Positions 1-9,717 of a DNA stretch of 64,000 nt are shown piece after piece. The stretch comes from Pyrocephalus nanus. Taxonomy: Eukaryota > Chordata > Aves > Passeriformes > Tyrannidae. Numbering within the stretch: the first letter of the stretch is position 1; each line of letters starts with the position of its first letter. Position numbers and translations under genes: made by a program. The stretch lies in NCBI GenBank assembly GCA_038380795.1, contig CM076277.1:206001-270000 (forward strand), in the 5' to 3' direction. The notes beneath the pieces were generated by a model. The model ran no database searches, was not told the origin of the DNA, and was given only the letters and a program-made list of their open reading frames with translations.

Positions 1-1841
1 TGCATTTGCCCGTGCAGGAAAATCATCCGGGTCTGGGACCTTTTGTTTCAGAGCGACCTTTGTCCATATTCCGTTTAGGGAGTTGTACTGCAATTTTGGT
101 CCCGGTCAGCGGCGAGAAAAAAACAGATCTTTCCCCGAATAAGGAAGCCTGTACCCTCAGGGTCTCAGGTGTAAGTGGTGAGAGACCCAGTAAATTCCAA
201 GAGTGGCAAGAGTGCTCTGTCCTTTAGACTTTTTGTCTGGGAGAAATCTTCATCCCTGTTCAATTTCAGGAACCTAAGCAGCTATCTCGATGCAGCACTC
301 CTGCAAAAAAAGAACAGATCTTAACTACAGGAAAAGAAAACCCATACCCTATGGGTCTCAGGTGCAGGTGGTGGGATACCTCTGGCCCTCCATGGGCAGC
401 AACAGCTTTCTGAGGTGGCACCTTTTGCCTGAGAGGAATGTTGACTATGTTTGCTCTGGGAGCTCAGACTGGGATATCCAGTACAGATCTCCTTCAATCA
501 AATGAGACACTGTTACCCCAGGTAAAAAAGCCGTTACCTTCTGTCTCTCAACGGCAGCTGGTGGGTGCCTCCATCGGCAGCAAGAGCTTTCTGTAGTGGC
601 ACCTTCTGTGTGAGAGGAACGTTCATCCGTATTCAATTTGACGAGTCAAACCACCTATCTCAGTCCACGACTCCTGCAAGCAAATAGTATCCTATTTCCC
701 CTAGGACAAAAAGCCCTTACCCTCAGGATCTCAAGTGTGTTAATTAGACACCCTTGACAGTTCATGGGCAGTGAGAACGTTCTATCCTGTCACCTTTTGT
801 CTGGGAGGAATCTTGGTCCTTGTTCCATTTGGAACTGGACGGGCAGTTGCAGTGCAGGGTTCCTGCAAGGTAACAACAACCCTTTACCCCAGAAAAGAAA
901 GCCCTTAACCTTGGGATCTAAGGTGCAATTGATAGACCAGCCTACCCTTCCATGGACAGCAAGAACTTGCTGCGGTGACACCCTTTCTCTGGGAGGATTC
1001 TTAGTCCATATTCAATGTTGGATGGCAGACTGACAATATCGGCACGGGGCTCCTGCGAGCAAATCGCAGACCATTTCCGCATGAAAGGCAGCTAGTAGCC
1101 ACAAGTACTCTAATGCAGGTGAAGGGAGACCCGTGACAGTGCATGGGGCAGCCACACATTTTTGTCCTTGCCTCTTCTGTATGGAGAGTATGTTGATACG
1201 TGTACGCCTTAGACGGTCATACTGTTATGATCGGCACTACTCTCTGAAAACCAAACGACAGCCCTTTCCCACAGAACTGGGCTGTTAGGAGTAGTTAGTG
1301 GGAAAGGCTGAGCCCACCAAAGGAGAGAGCTTTGTGTGTTGGCACATCTTGTCTGGGAGGAATCTTCATTCGTACTTTATATTGGAATCAGACCGGCAAT
1401 TTCAGAGCAGGACATCTGCAAGTGCACAAAAGCCCTTTCTCCCAGGAAGGCGAGTGCCAACCCTTGAGATATCGGGTACAATTGGTGGGCCAGCCTTGGA
1501 ACTCTATGGGCAGCAGGAGCTATCTGTCCAGCCACCTTCAGTCTGAGAGCGATCTTTGTCCGTATTCGATTTTGGAGTCAGACTGGAAATTTCATCACAG
1601 AATTCCTGCAAGTGAACAACAGCCCTTTATCCCAGAAAACAAAACGCTTACCCTCAGGGTAAAATGTCCGGGTTGTGGGCAAGCCTGGGCACTCCATTGG
1701 AAGCAGGAGCTTTCTTTGATGGCACCTCTTGCCTGGCAGGAATCTTTCTCCATATTTAATTTTGGCATTCAGACTGGTAATTTTGGCGCAGGATCCCTGC
1801 AAGCGGACGACAGCTCTTTCTCCCGGGAAAAATACTGCTTA
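1..1841 (+). repeat. Array of ten diverged ~190-bp monomers (unit 1 copy)
   Basis: A GAGGAATCTT-like anchor recurs at 51, 241, 433, 614, 805, 993, 1184, 1357, 1547 and 1737. Spacings are 190, 192, 181, 191, 188, 191, 173, 190 and 190 bp. Each monomer also shows a CTCCTGCAAG-type stretch, a CCCAGAAAA-type A-rich stretch, TTACCCTCAGGGTCTCAGG-like sequence, GGGCAGCAAGAGCTTTCTG-like sequence and a TATTCAATTT-like stretch. Monomers differ strongly from each other within a unit but are nearly identical at the same position between units, which is the mark of a higher-order repeat. The same block lies at the same offsets from the start of every other unit. I do not recognise the satellite family. 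Confidence 0.92.
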
Positions 1842-2004
1842 CCCTAACCCTAACCCTAACCCTAACGCTAACCCTAACCCTAAACCCTAACCCTAAACCC
1901 TAACCCTAACCCGACAGCCTAACCCTAACCCTAACCCTAAAGCCTAACGTTAACCCTAACCCTAACCCTAACCCTAACCCTAACCCTAACCCTAACCCTA
2001 ACCC

Positions 2005-2045
<41 letters not shown>

Positions 2046-2080
2046 CCCTAACCCTAACCCTAAACCTAACCCTAACCCTA

Positions 2081-2113
<33 letters not shown>

Positions 2114-2127
2114 CCCTAACCCTAACC
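1842..2127 (-). repeat. Interstitial telomeric block, unit 1 (286 bp, long type)
   Basis: Imperfect (CCCTAA)n on plus, equal to (TTAGGG)n on minus. It has scattered CCCTAAA variants, GCTAA variants, and the interruptions CCCGACAGCC and AAAGCCTAACGTTAACCC. The left edge joins the last monomer at CTGCTTA; the right edge joins AAGTCTGAACC. Confidence 0.98.
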
Positions 2128-2130
2128 AAG

Positions 2131-2170
2131 TCTGAACCGGTCTGAACCGGTCTGAACTAGTTTAAACCGT
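2131..2170 (+). repeat. 10-bp tandem repeat beside the telomeric block (unit 1 copy)
   Basis: TCTGAACCGG occurs twice, followed by the variant TCTGAACTAG and then TTTAAACCG. It lies 3 bp after the last CCCTAACC and is present in all 17 units; unit 9 has a variant TCTGATCCGG near 33041. On the minus strand it reads CCGGTTCAGA, which shares GGTT with the telomere repeat, so it may be degenerate telomere-derived sequence. That origin is speculative. Confidence 0.9.
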
Positions 2171-3080
2171 TGTGAGACTGCTGCTCTTTCTAAACTGATA
2201 CAAGAATAGGGAAGCACTGCTGTAAATATAGAGCATTATTGCCTAGTTAGATTTGTGGAGGGTGAGAGAAAATTGGCCCAGAGTAAACGCAAAACATTTT
2301 TGGTGCAAAATGTGGATAGAGACTGCTAGGAGGGATAAGGACCAGATCAGATCACAACACCAAATTATATTTGAAACCCTCAGGAAACCCCAAACGACAA
2401 AATGCTCCTAAAAACCCCCCAAACACCAGAAAACCCCCATCAAATTACAAAAGCACCTTACCATTCCTAAGCAAATTACACAGTAAAAACTGCTTAGAGA
2501 CAGAGTTTTATGCCTTTAAACAGCAGGTATTTATTAGGCGACGTCATGCAGCTCTCCGGCTCGGGCTGGGCAAAAAGAGCTCCGAAATGTTTGAGTAAAA
2601 ACACGCAATTTATACAGTTTCTAATTACGATTACAACATATTCATATACGTACCCATGTTATTGTATTATTGGATTACTATATGTCCGGGTGGAGTTTGA
2701 GGCGTGGTCTTTCTTCTGAGGAATATCATGGTGATACATCCTGCCTTCATCATAGGGTCTCAAATTTATTCCTCATTTTTGGGTGACCCCGGAGACCTTC
2801 TGTACTTTCCATTGTTTCATGTTCTATCCGTTGGAGCTTGGAAAAAGCCTTGGCTTCGGGCCTATTTTACCTATTCAAATATCTACCTTAGCCTGTTTGG
2901 CTATAATTTATTACCTCTGGGCTCTTTGTGCAATGTACCTGTTGGTTTCTAGGTCTGCAGAATTTGTACGGAACAAAATCTTTTTTGAGTGAGGTAGAGA
3001 AAGCGGGGGGGGAAGAGAACAGTGGATTTTGCAGTAAGATGCTTCGATTTACAGTTCTAGAGCCTCGTTTTGCTTCAGTC
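2171..3080 (-). other. AT-rich non-monomer segment, possible relic LTR on minus (unit 1 copy)
   Basis: This stretch does not show the ~190-bp monomer pattern. On the minus strand it has TATAAA (2614-2609), then 79 bp further an AATAAA (2535-2530). Between them lie a CRE-like GACGTCA (plus 2540-2546) and a 6-bp inverted repeat AGCTCT/AGAGCT (2550-2555 and 2576-2581). This order, TATA then a stem-forming stretch then AATAAA, is that of a retroviral U3-R region. A sequence loosely like a tRNA-His primer-binding site lies on minus at 2362-2345. I cannot define clean TG...CA ends, so the call is tentative. No coding frame is supported. The stretch recurs in every unit, and in unit 4 it is split by the solo LTR. 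Confidence 0.4.
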
Positions 3081-3084
3081 AAAA

Positions 3085-3440
3085 AGGCGGGCGGTGTGAC
3101 TCTCTGGGAGCGGCGACAACTTTCTGCCCTCGCACCGTTTGCCTGGGAGGAATCCTCAGAAGCATTCCGGTGTCTAAATTGAACATCTGAGTTTGGGGTG
3201 GGACTCCTGCTAGTGCACAAAACGCCGTTCCCCCAGAAAAAGAAAGCCCTTACCCTCTGGTTATCAGGTGTAGGTTGCAAAGCGCTCTGTGGGAAATGAG
3301 AGCTCACGGTCCCGACACCTTGTATCCGGAGGGAATCTTCGTACGACTTCAATTTCCCGAGTCCCGCCGCCTGCTTTGCCGCAGGACTCCTGCGAGGGAC
3401 CGGCTGCGGAGGACAAAAGAAATGCTCGGTCGGCTGGCAG
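3085..3440 (+). repeat. Two further ~190-bp monomers (unit 1 copy)
   Basis: Anchors GAGGAATCCT at 3147 and GAGGGAATCTT at 3329 are 182 bp apart, each in the usual monomer context (CTCCTGC, CCCCCAGAAAAAG, CTTACCCTCTGG). They are the continuation of the monomer family after the AT-rich insert. The second monomer is unusually CpG-rich. The next anchor, at 3859 in unit 2, is 530 bp away, which is not a whole number of monomers, so a linker interrupts the phase. Confidence 0.85.
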
Positions 3441-3601
3441 GCGACAGGCACTTTAGGAATGGCAGGCTTAGCTTTATAGTCTTTTCTTGCCTCTGTGGGT
3501 ATACGCGCTATAATTGGTCGGTTGTTTCTCTTCGCGTGCAGCGCTTAGTCTTTTGATTGGCAGTCGGGGTCCTGTTGTGTTCTGGCGAAGCTCAAAACGA
3601 T
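3306..3601. promoter_or_regulatory. CpG-island-like stretch (unit 1 copy)
   Basis: About 24 CpG dinucleotides were counted by eye in just under 300 bp, with the densest part at 3306-3450. The rest of the unit is much poorer in CpG. It overlaps the second late monomer and the TATA/CCAAT cluster. CpG-dense promoters are a known feature of human subtelomeric TERRA transcription; whether this stretch is unmethylated or active cannot be read from sequence. Confidence 0.6.
3472..3560 (-). promoter_or_regulatory. Minus-strand TATA plus double CCAAT promoter-like cluster, present in every unit
   Basis: On minus, CCAAT boxes at 3560-3556 and 3517-3513 precede CTATAAAG at 3479-3472, giving spacings of roughly 80 and 38 bp from the TATA box. 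A start would fall near 3445-3450, inside CpG-rich sequence, and transcription would run leftward to the telomeric block. Copies in units 2-17 are at 7274-7362, 11076-11164, 15986-16074, 19794-19882, 23447-23535, 27069-27157, 30720-30808, 34372-34460, 37988-38076, 41604-41692, 45214-45302, 48830-48918, 52440-52528, 56056-56144, 59672-59760 and 63436-63524. No ATG frame of note follows, so a non-coding transcript is the likelier product. Activity is unproven. Confidence 0.5.
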
Positions 3602-3808
3602 GCCTATTATTTACTGTAGTTTTTCTTCCCTTTCTGCTCTCCTGCCTTGGTGCTGTTTACATTCTTTTACAATCTCAGAGCTGTAACTGATTAAATTCAA
3701 GGCTTAAGTTGTCAACAGCCCAGCTGTTTCCAATAAATGACAGCCCTCTGTTCCCAGCAAAAAAAGGTCTTATATTCAAGGTCTCAAGTCTAGTTAGTGA
3801 GAGACCCC
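3602..3808 (+). other. Linker and partial monomer closing the unit (unit 1 copy)
   Basis: Pyrimidine-rich stretch (TTTTTCTTCCCTTTCTGCTCTCC near 3618), then sequence resembling the second half of a monomer (CAACAGCCCAGCTG, GACAGCCCTCTGTTCCCAGC, GGTCTCAAGTCTAGTTAGTG) leading into the next unit. A plus-strand AATAAA lies at 3732-3737. No gene is seen. Confidence 0.7.
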
Positions 3809-5806
3809 TGCATTTGCCCGTGCAGGAAAATCATCCGGGTCTGGGACCTTTTGTTTCAGAGCGACCTTTGTCCATATTCCGTTTAGGGAGTTGTACTGCA
3901 ATTTTGGTCCCGGTCAGCGGCGAGAAAAAAACAGATCTTTCCCCGAATAAGGAAGCCTGTACCCTCAGGGTCTCAGGTGTAAGTGGTGAGAGACCCAGTA
4001 AATTCCAAGAGTGGCAAGAGTGCTCTGTCCTTTAGACTTTTTGTCTGGGAGAAATCTTCATCCCTGTTCAATTTCAGGAACCTAAGCAGCTATCTCGATG
4101 CAGCACTCCTGCAAAAAAAGAACAGATCTTAACTCCAGGAAAAGAAAACCCATACCCTATGGGTCTCAGGTGCAGGTGGTGGGATACCTCTGGCCCTCCA
4201 TGGGCAGCAACAGCTTTCTGAGGTGGCACCTTTTGCCTGAGAGGAATGTTGACTATGTTTGCTCTGGGAGCTCAGACTGGGATATCCAGTACAGATCTCC
4301 TTCAATCAAATGAGACACTGTTACCCCAGGTAAGAAAGCCGTTACCTTCTGTCTCTCAACGGCAGCTGGTGGGTGCCTCCATCGGCAGCAAGAGCTTTCT
4401 GTAGTGGCACCTTCTGTGTGAGAGGAACGTTCATCCGTATTCAATTTGACGAGTCAAACCACCTATCTCAGTCCACGACTCCTGCAAGCAAATAGTATCC
4501 TATTTCCCCTAGGACAAAAAGCCCTTACCCTCAGGATCTCAAGTGTGTTAATTAGACACCCTTGAAAGTTCATGGGCAGTGAGAACGTTCTATCCTGTCA
4601 CCTTTTGTCTGGGAGGAATCTTGGTCCTTGTTCCATTTGGAACTGGACGGGCAGTTGCAGTGCAGGGTTCCTGCAAGGTAACAACAACCCTTTACCCCAG
4701 AAAAGAAAGCCCTTAACCTTGGGATCTAAGGTGCAATTGATAGACCAGCCTACCCTTCCATGGACAGCAAGAACTTGCTGCGGTGACACCCTTTCTCTGG
4801 GAGGATTCTTAGTCCATATTCAATGTTGGATGGCAGACTGACAATATCGGCACGGGGCTCCTGCGAGCAAATCGCAGACCATTTCCGCATGAAAGGCAGC
4901 TAGTAGCCACAAGTACTCTAATGCAGGTGAAGGGAGACCCGTGACAGTGCATGGGGCAGCCACACATTTTTGTCCTTGCCTCTTCTGTATGGAGAGTATG
5001 TTGATACGTGTACGCCTTAGACGGTCATACTGTTATGATCGGCACTACTCTCTGAAAACCAAACGACAGCCCTTTCCCACAGAACTGGGCTGTTAGGAGT
5101 AGTTAGTGGGAAAGGCTGAGCCCACCAAAGGAGAGAGCTTTGTGTGTTGGCACATCTTGTCTGGGAGGAATCTTCATTCGTACTTTATATTGGAATCAGA
5201 CCGGCAATTTCAGAGCAGGACATCTGCAAGTGCACAAAAGCCCTTTCTCCCAGGAAGGCGAGTGCCAACCCTTGAGATATCGGGTACAATTGGTGGGCCA
5301 GCCTTGGAACTCTATGGGCAGCAGGAGCTATCTGTCCAGCCACCTTCAGTCTGAGAGCGATCTTTGTCCGTATTCGATTTTGGAGTCAGACTGGAAATTT
5401 CATCACAGAATTCCTGCAAGTGAACAACAGCCCTTTATCCCAGAAAACAAAACGCTTACCCTCAGGGTAAAATGTCCGGGTTGTGGGCAAGCCTGGGCAC
5501 TCCATTGGAAGCAGGAGCTTTCTTTGATGGCACCTCTTGCCTGGCAGGAATCTTTCTCCATATTTAATTTTGGCATTCAGACTGGTAATTTTGGCGCAGG
5601 ATCCCTGCAAGCGGACGACAGCTCTTTCTCCCGGGAAAAATACTGCTTACCCTAACCCTAACCCTAACCCTAACGCTAACCCTAACCCTAAACCCTAACC
5701 CTAAACCCTAACCCTAACCCGACAGCCTAACCCTAACCCTAACCCTAAAGCCTAACGTTAACCCTAACCCTAACCCTAACCCTAACCCTAACCCTAACCC
5801 TAACCC

Positions 5807-5847
<41 letters not shown>

Positions 5848-5882
5848 CCCTAACCCTAACCCTAAACCTAACCCTAACCCTA

Positions 5883-5915
<33 letters not shown>

Positions 5916-7610
5916 CCCTAACCCTAACCAAGTCTGAACCGGTCTGAACCGGTCTGAACTAGTTTAAACCGTTGTGAGACTGCTGCTCTTTCTAAACTGA
6001 TACAAGAATAGGGAAGCACTGCTGTAAATATAGAGCATTATTGCCTAGTTAGATTTGTGGAGGGTGAGAGAAAATTGGCCCAGAGTAAACGCAAAACATT
6101 TTTGGTGCAAAATGTGGATAGAGACTGCTAGGAGGGATAAGGACCAGATCAGATCACAACACCAAATTATATTTGAAACCCTCAGGAAACCCCAAACGAC
6201 AAAATGCTCCTAAAAACCCCCCAAACACCAGAAAACCCCCATCAAATTACAAAAGCACCTTACCATTCCTAAGCAAATTACACAGTAAAAACTGCTTAGA
6301 GACAGAGTTTTATGCCTTTAAACAGCAGGTATTTATTAGGCGACGTCATGCAGCTCTCCGGCTCGGGCTGGGCAAAAAGAGCTCCGAAATGTTTGAGTAA
6401 AAACACGCAATTTATACAGTTTCTAATTACGATTACAACATATTCATATACGTACCCATGTTATTGTATTATTGGATTACTATATGTCCGGGTGGAGTTT
6501 GAGGCGTGGTCTTTCTTCTGAGGAATATCATGGTGATACATCCTGCCTTCATCATAGGGTCTCAAATTTATTCCTCATTTTTGGGTGACCCCGGAGACCT
6601 TCTGTACTTTCCATTGTTTCATGTTCTATCCGTTGGAGCTTGGAAAAAGCCTTGGCTTCGGGCCTATTTTACCTATTCAAATATCTACCTTAGCCTGTTT
6701 GGCTATAATTTATTACCTCTGGGCTCTTTGTGCAATGTACCTGTTGGTTTCTAGGTCTGCAGAATTTGTACGGAACAAAATCTTTTTTGAGTGAGGTAGA
6801 GAAAGCGGGGGGGGAAGAGAACAGTGGATTTTGCAGTAAGATGCTTCGATTTACAGTTCTAGAGCCTCGTTTTGCTTCAGTCAAAAAGGCGGGCGGTGTG
6901 ACTCTCTGGGAGCGGCGACAACTTTCTGCCCTCGCACCGTTTGCCTGGGAGGAATCCTCAGAAGCATTCCGGTGTCTAAATTGAACATCTGAGTTTGGGG
7001 TGGGACTCCTGCTAGTGCACAAAACGCCGTTCCCCCAGAAAAAGAAAGCCCTTACCCTCTGGTTATCAGGTGTAGGTTGCAAAGCGCTCTGTGGGAAATG
7101 AGAGCTCACGGTCCCGACACCTTGTATCCGGAGGGAATCTTCGTACGACTTCAATTTCCCGAGTCCCGCCGCCTGCTTTGCCGCAGGACTCCTGCGAGGG
7201 ACCGGCTGCGGAGGACAAAAGAAATGCTCGGTCGGCTGGCAGGCGACAGGCACTTTAGGAATGGCAGGCTTAGCTTTATAGTCTTTTCTTGCCTCTGTGG
7301 GTATACGCGCTATAATTGGTCGGTTGTTTCTCTTCGCGTGCAGCGCTTAGTCTTTTGATTGGCAGTCGGGGTCCTGTTGTGTTCTGGCGAAGCTCAAAAC
7401 GATGCCTATTATTTACTGTAGTTTTTCTTCCCTTTCTGCTCTCCTGCCTTGGTGCTGTTTACATTCTTTTACAATCTCAGAGCTGTAACTGATTAAATTC
7501 AAGGCTTAAGTTGTCAACAGCCCAGCTGTTTCCAATAAATGACAGCCCTCTGTTCCCAGCAAAAAAAGGTCTTATATTCAAGGTCTCAAGTCTAGTTAGT
7601 GAGAGACCCC
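3809..7610 (+). repeat. Macrosatellite unit 2 (3802 bp)
   Basis: Complete unit. Distinguishing bases: AACTCCAGG (near 4131) instead of AACTACAGG; GGTAAGAAAGC near 4329, private to this unit; CTTGAAAGTTC near 4561, otherwise seen only in distant unit 14. Long telomeric block type. Confidence 0.97.
5650..5929 (-). repeat. Interstitial telomeric block, unit 2 (280 bp, long type)
   Basis: Same variant order as unit 1 (CCCGACAGCC, then AAAGCCTAACGTTAACCC), one hexamer shorter. Confidence 0.98.
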
Positions 7611-9608
7611 TGCATTTGCCCGTGCAGGAAAATCATCCGGGTCTGGGACCTTTTGTTTCAGAGCGACCTTTGTCCATATTCCGTTTAGGGAGTTGTACTG
7701 CAATTTTGGTCCCGGTCAGCGGCGAGAAAAAAACAGATCTTTCCCCGAATAAGGAAGCCTGTACCCTCAGGGTCTCAGGTGTAAGTGGTGAGAGACCCAG
7801 TAAATTCCAAGAGTGGCAAGAGTGCTCTGTCCTTTAGACTTTTTGTCTGGGAGAAATCTTCATCCCTATTCAATTTCAGGAACCTAAGCAGCTATCTCGA
7901 TGCAGCACTCCTGCAAAAAAAGAACAGATCTTAACTACAGGAAAAGAAAACCCATACCCTATGGGTCTCAGGTGCAGGTGGTGGGATACCTCTGGCCCTC
8001 CATGGGCAGCAACAGCTTTCTGAGGTGGCACCTTTTGCCTGAGAGGAATGTTGACTATGTTTGCTCTGGGAGCTCAGACTGGGATATCCAGTACAGATCT
8101 CCTTCAATCAAATGAGACACTGTTACCCCAGGTAAAAAAGCCGTTACCTTCTGTCTCTCAACGGCAGCTGGTGGGTGCCTCCATCGGCAGCAAGAGCTTT
8201 CTGTAGTGGCACCTTCTGTGTGAGAGGAACGTTCATCCGTATTCAATTTGACGAGTCAAACCACCTATCTCAGTCCACGACTCCTGCAAGCAAATAGTAT
8301 CCTATTTCCCCTAGGACAAAAAGCCCTTACCCTCAGGATCTCAAGTGTGTTAATTAGACACCCTTGACAGTTCATGGGCAGTGAGAACGTTCTATCCTGT
8401 CACCTTTTGTCTGGGAGGAATCTTGGTCCTTGTTCCATTTGGAACTGGACGGGCAGTTGCAGTGCAGGGTTCCTGCAAGGTAACAACAACCCTTTACCCC
8501 AGAAAAGAAAGCCCTTAACCTTGGGATCTAAGGTGCAATTGATAGACCAGCCTACCCTTCCATGGACAGCAAGAACTTGCTGCGGTGACACCCTTTCTCT
8601 GGGAGGATTCTTAGTCCATATTCAATGTTGGATGGCAGACTGACAATATCGGCACGGGGCTCCTGCGAGCAAATCGCAGACCATTTCCGCATGAAAGGCA
8701 GCTAGTAGCCACAAGTACTCTAATGCAGGTGAAGGGAGACCCGTGACAGTGCATGGGGCAGCCACACATTTTTGTCCTTGCCTCTTCTGTATGGAGAGTA
8801 TGTTGATACGTGTACGCCTTAGACGGTCATACTGTTATGATCGGCACTACTCTCTGAAAACCAAACGACAGCCCTTTCCCACAGAACTGGGCTGTTAGGA
8901 GTAGTTAGTGGGAAAGGCTGAGCCCACGAAAGGAGAGAGCTTTGTGTGTTGGCACATCTTGTCTGGGAGGAATCTTCATTCATACTTTATATTGGAATCA
9001 GACCGGCAATTTCAGAGCAGGACATCTGCAAGTGCACAAAAGCCCTTTCTCCCAGGAAGGCGAGTGCCAACCCTTGAGATATCGGGTACAATTGGTGGGC
9101 CAGCCTTGGAACTCTATGGGCAGCAGGAGCTATCTGTCCAGCCACCTTCAGTCTGAGAGCGATCTTTGTCCGTATTCGATTTTGGAGTCAGACTGGAAAT
9201 TTCATCACAGAATTCCTGCAAGTGAACAACAGCCCTTTATCCCAGAAAACAAAACGCTTACCCTCAGGGTAAAATGTCCGGGTTGTGGGCAAGCCTGGGC
9301 ACTCCATTGGAAGCAGGAGCTTTCTTTGATGGCACCTCTTGCCTGGCAGGAATCTTTCTCCATATTTAATTTTGGCATTCAGACTGGTAATTTTGGCGCA
9401 GGATCCCTGCAAGCGGACGACAGCTCTTTCTCCCGGGAAAAATACTGCTTACCCTAACCCTAACCCTAACCCTAACGCTAACCCTAACCCTAAACCCTAA
9501 CCCTAAACCCTAACCCTAACCCGACAGCCTAACCCTAACCCTAACCCTAAAGCCTAACGTTAACCCTAACCCTAACCCTAACCCTAACCCTAACCCTAAC
9601 CCTAACCC

Positions 9609-9649
<41 letters not shown>

Positions 9650-9684
9650 CCCTAACCCTAACCCTAAACCTAACCCTAACCCTA

Positions 9685-9717
<33 letters not shown>

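Larger units (their letters stand above)
1..3808 (+). repeat. Macrosatellite unit 1 (3808 bp), reference unit
   Basis: Reference unit for module positions: monomer array 1-1841, telomeric block 1842-2127, 10-bp repeats 2131-2160, AT-rich LTR-like stretch about 2171-3080, two monomers about 3085-3440, CpG-rich promoter-like stretch 3306-3601, linker 3602-3808. It carries AACTACAGG near 332, CCCACCAAAGG near 1313, and the long telomeric block type with the interruption CCCGACAGCC. The window starts exactly at the unit motif, so the phase chosen here is arbitrary. Confidence 0.97.

Noticed and set aside
290..505. ATG-started 71-codon frame and similar short frames (e.g. 764-1033) in every unit
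   Set aside because: They lie in tandem monomers, show no domain, signal or codon pattern, and persist only because units are homogenised.
1332..1847. 171-codon plus-strand frame repeated in many units as a candidate gene
   Set aside because: It starts with TTG, runs through ~190-bp satellite monomers into the telomeric block, and is stopped by CCCTAGAG in units 7, 10, 12, 14, 15 and 16. Satellite by-product.
1842..2127. True chromosome end (terminal telomere)
   Set aside because: The block is short, imperfect, and followed by unique sequence and further units on both sides, so it is interstitial.
2776..2800. Plus-strand GGGTGACCCCGGAG resembling a tRNA-Trp primer-binding site of avian retroviruses
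   Set aside because: Only about ten bases match and no plus-strand LTR end with AATAAA is seen upstream; it conflicts with the better minus-strand LTR-like order.
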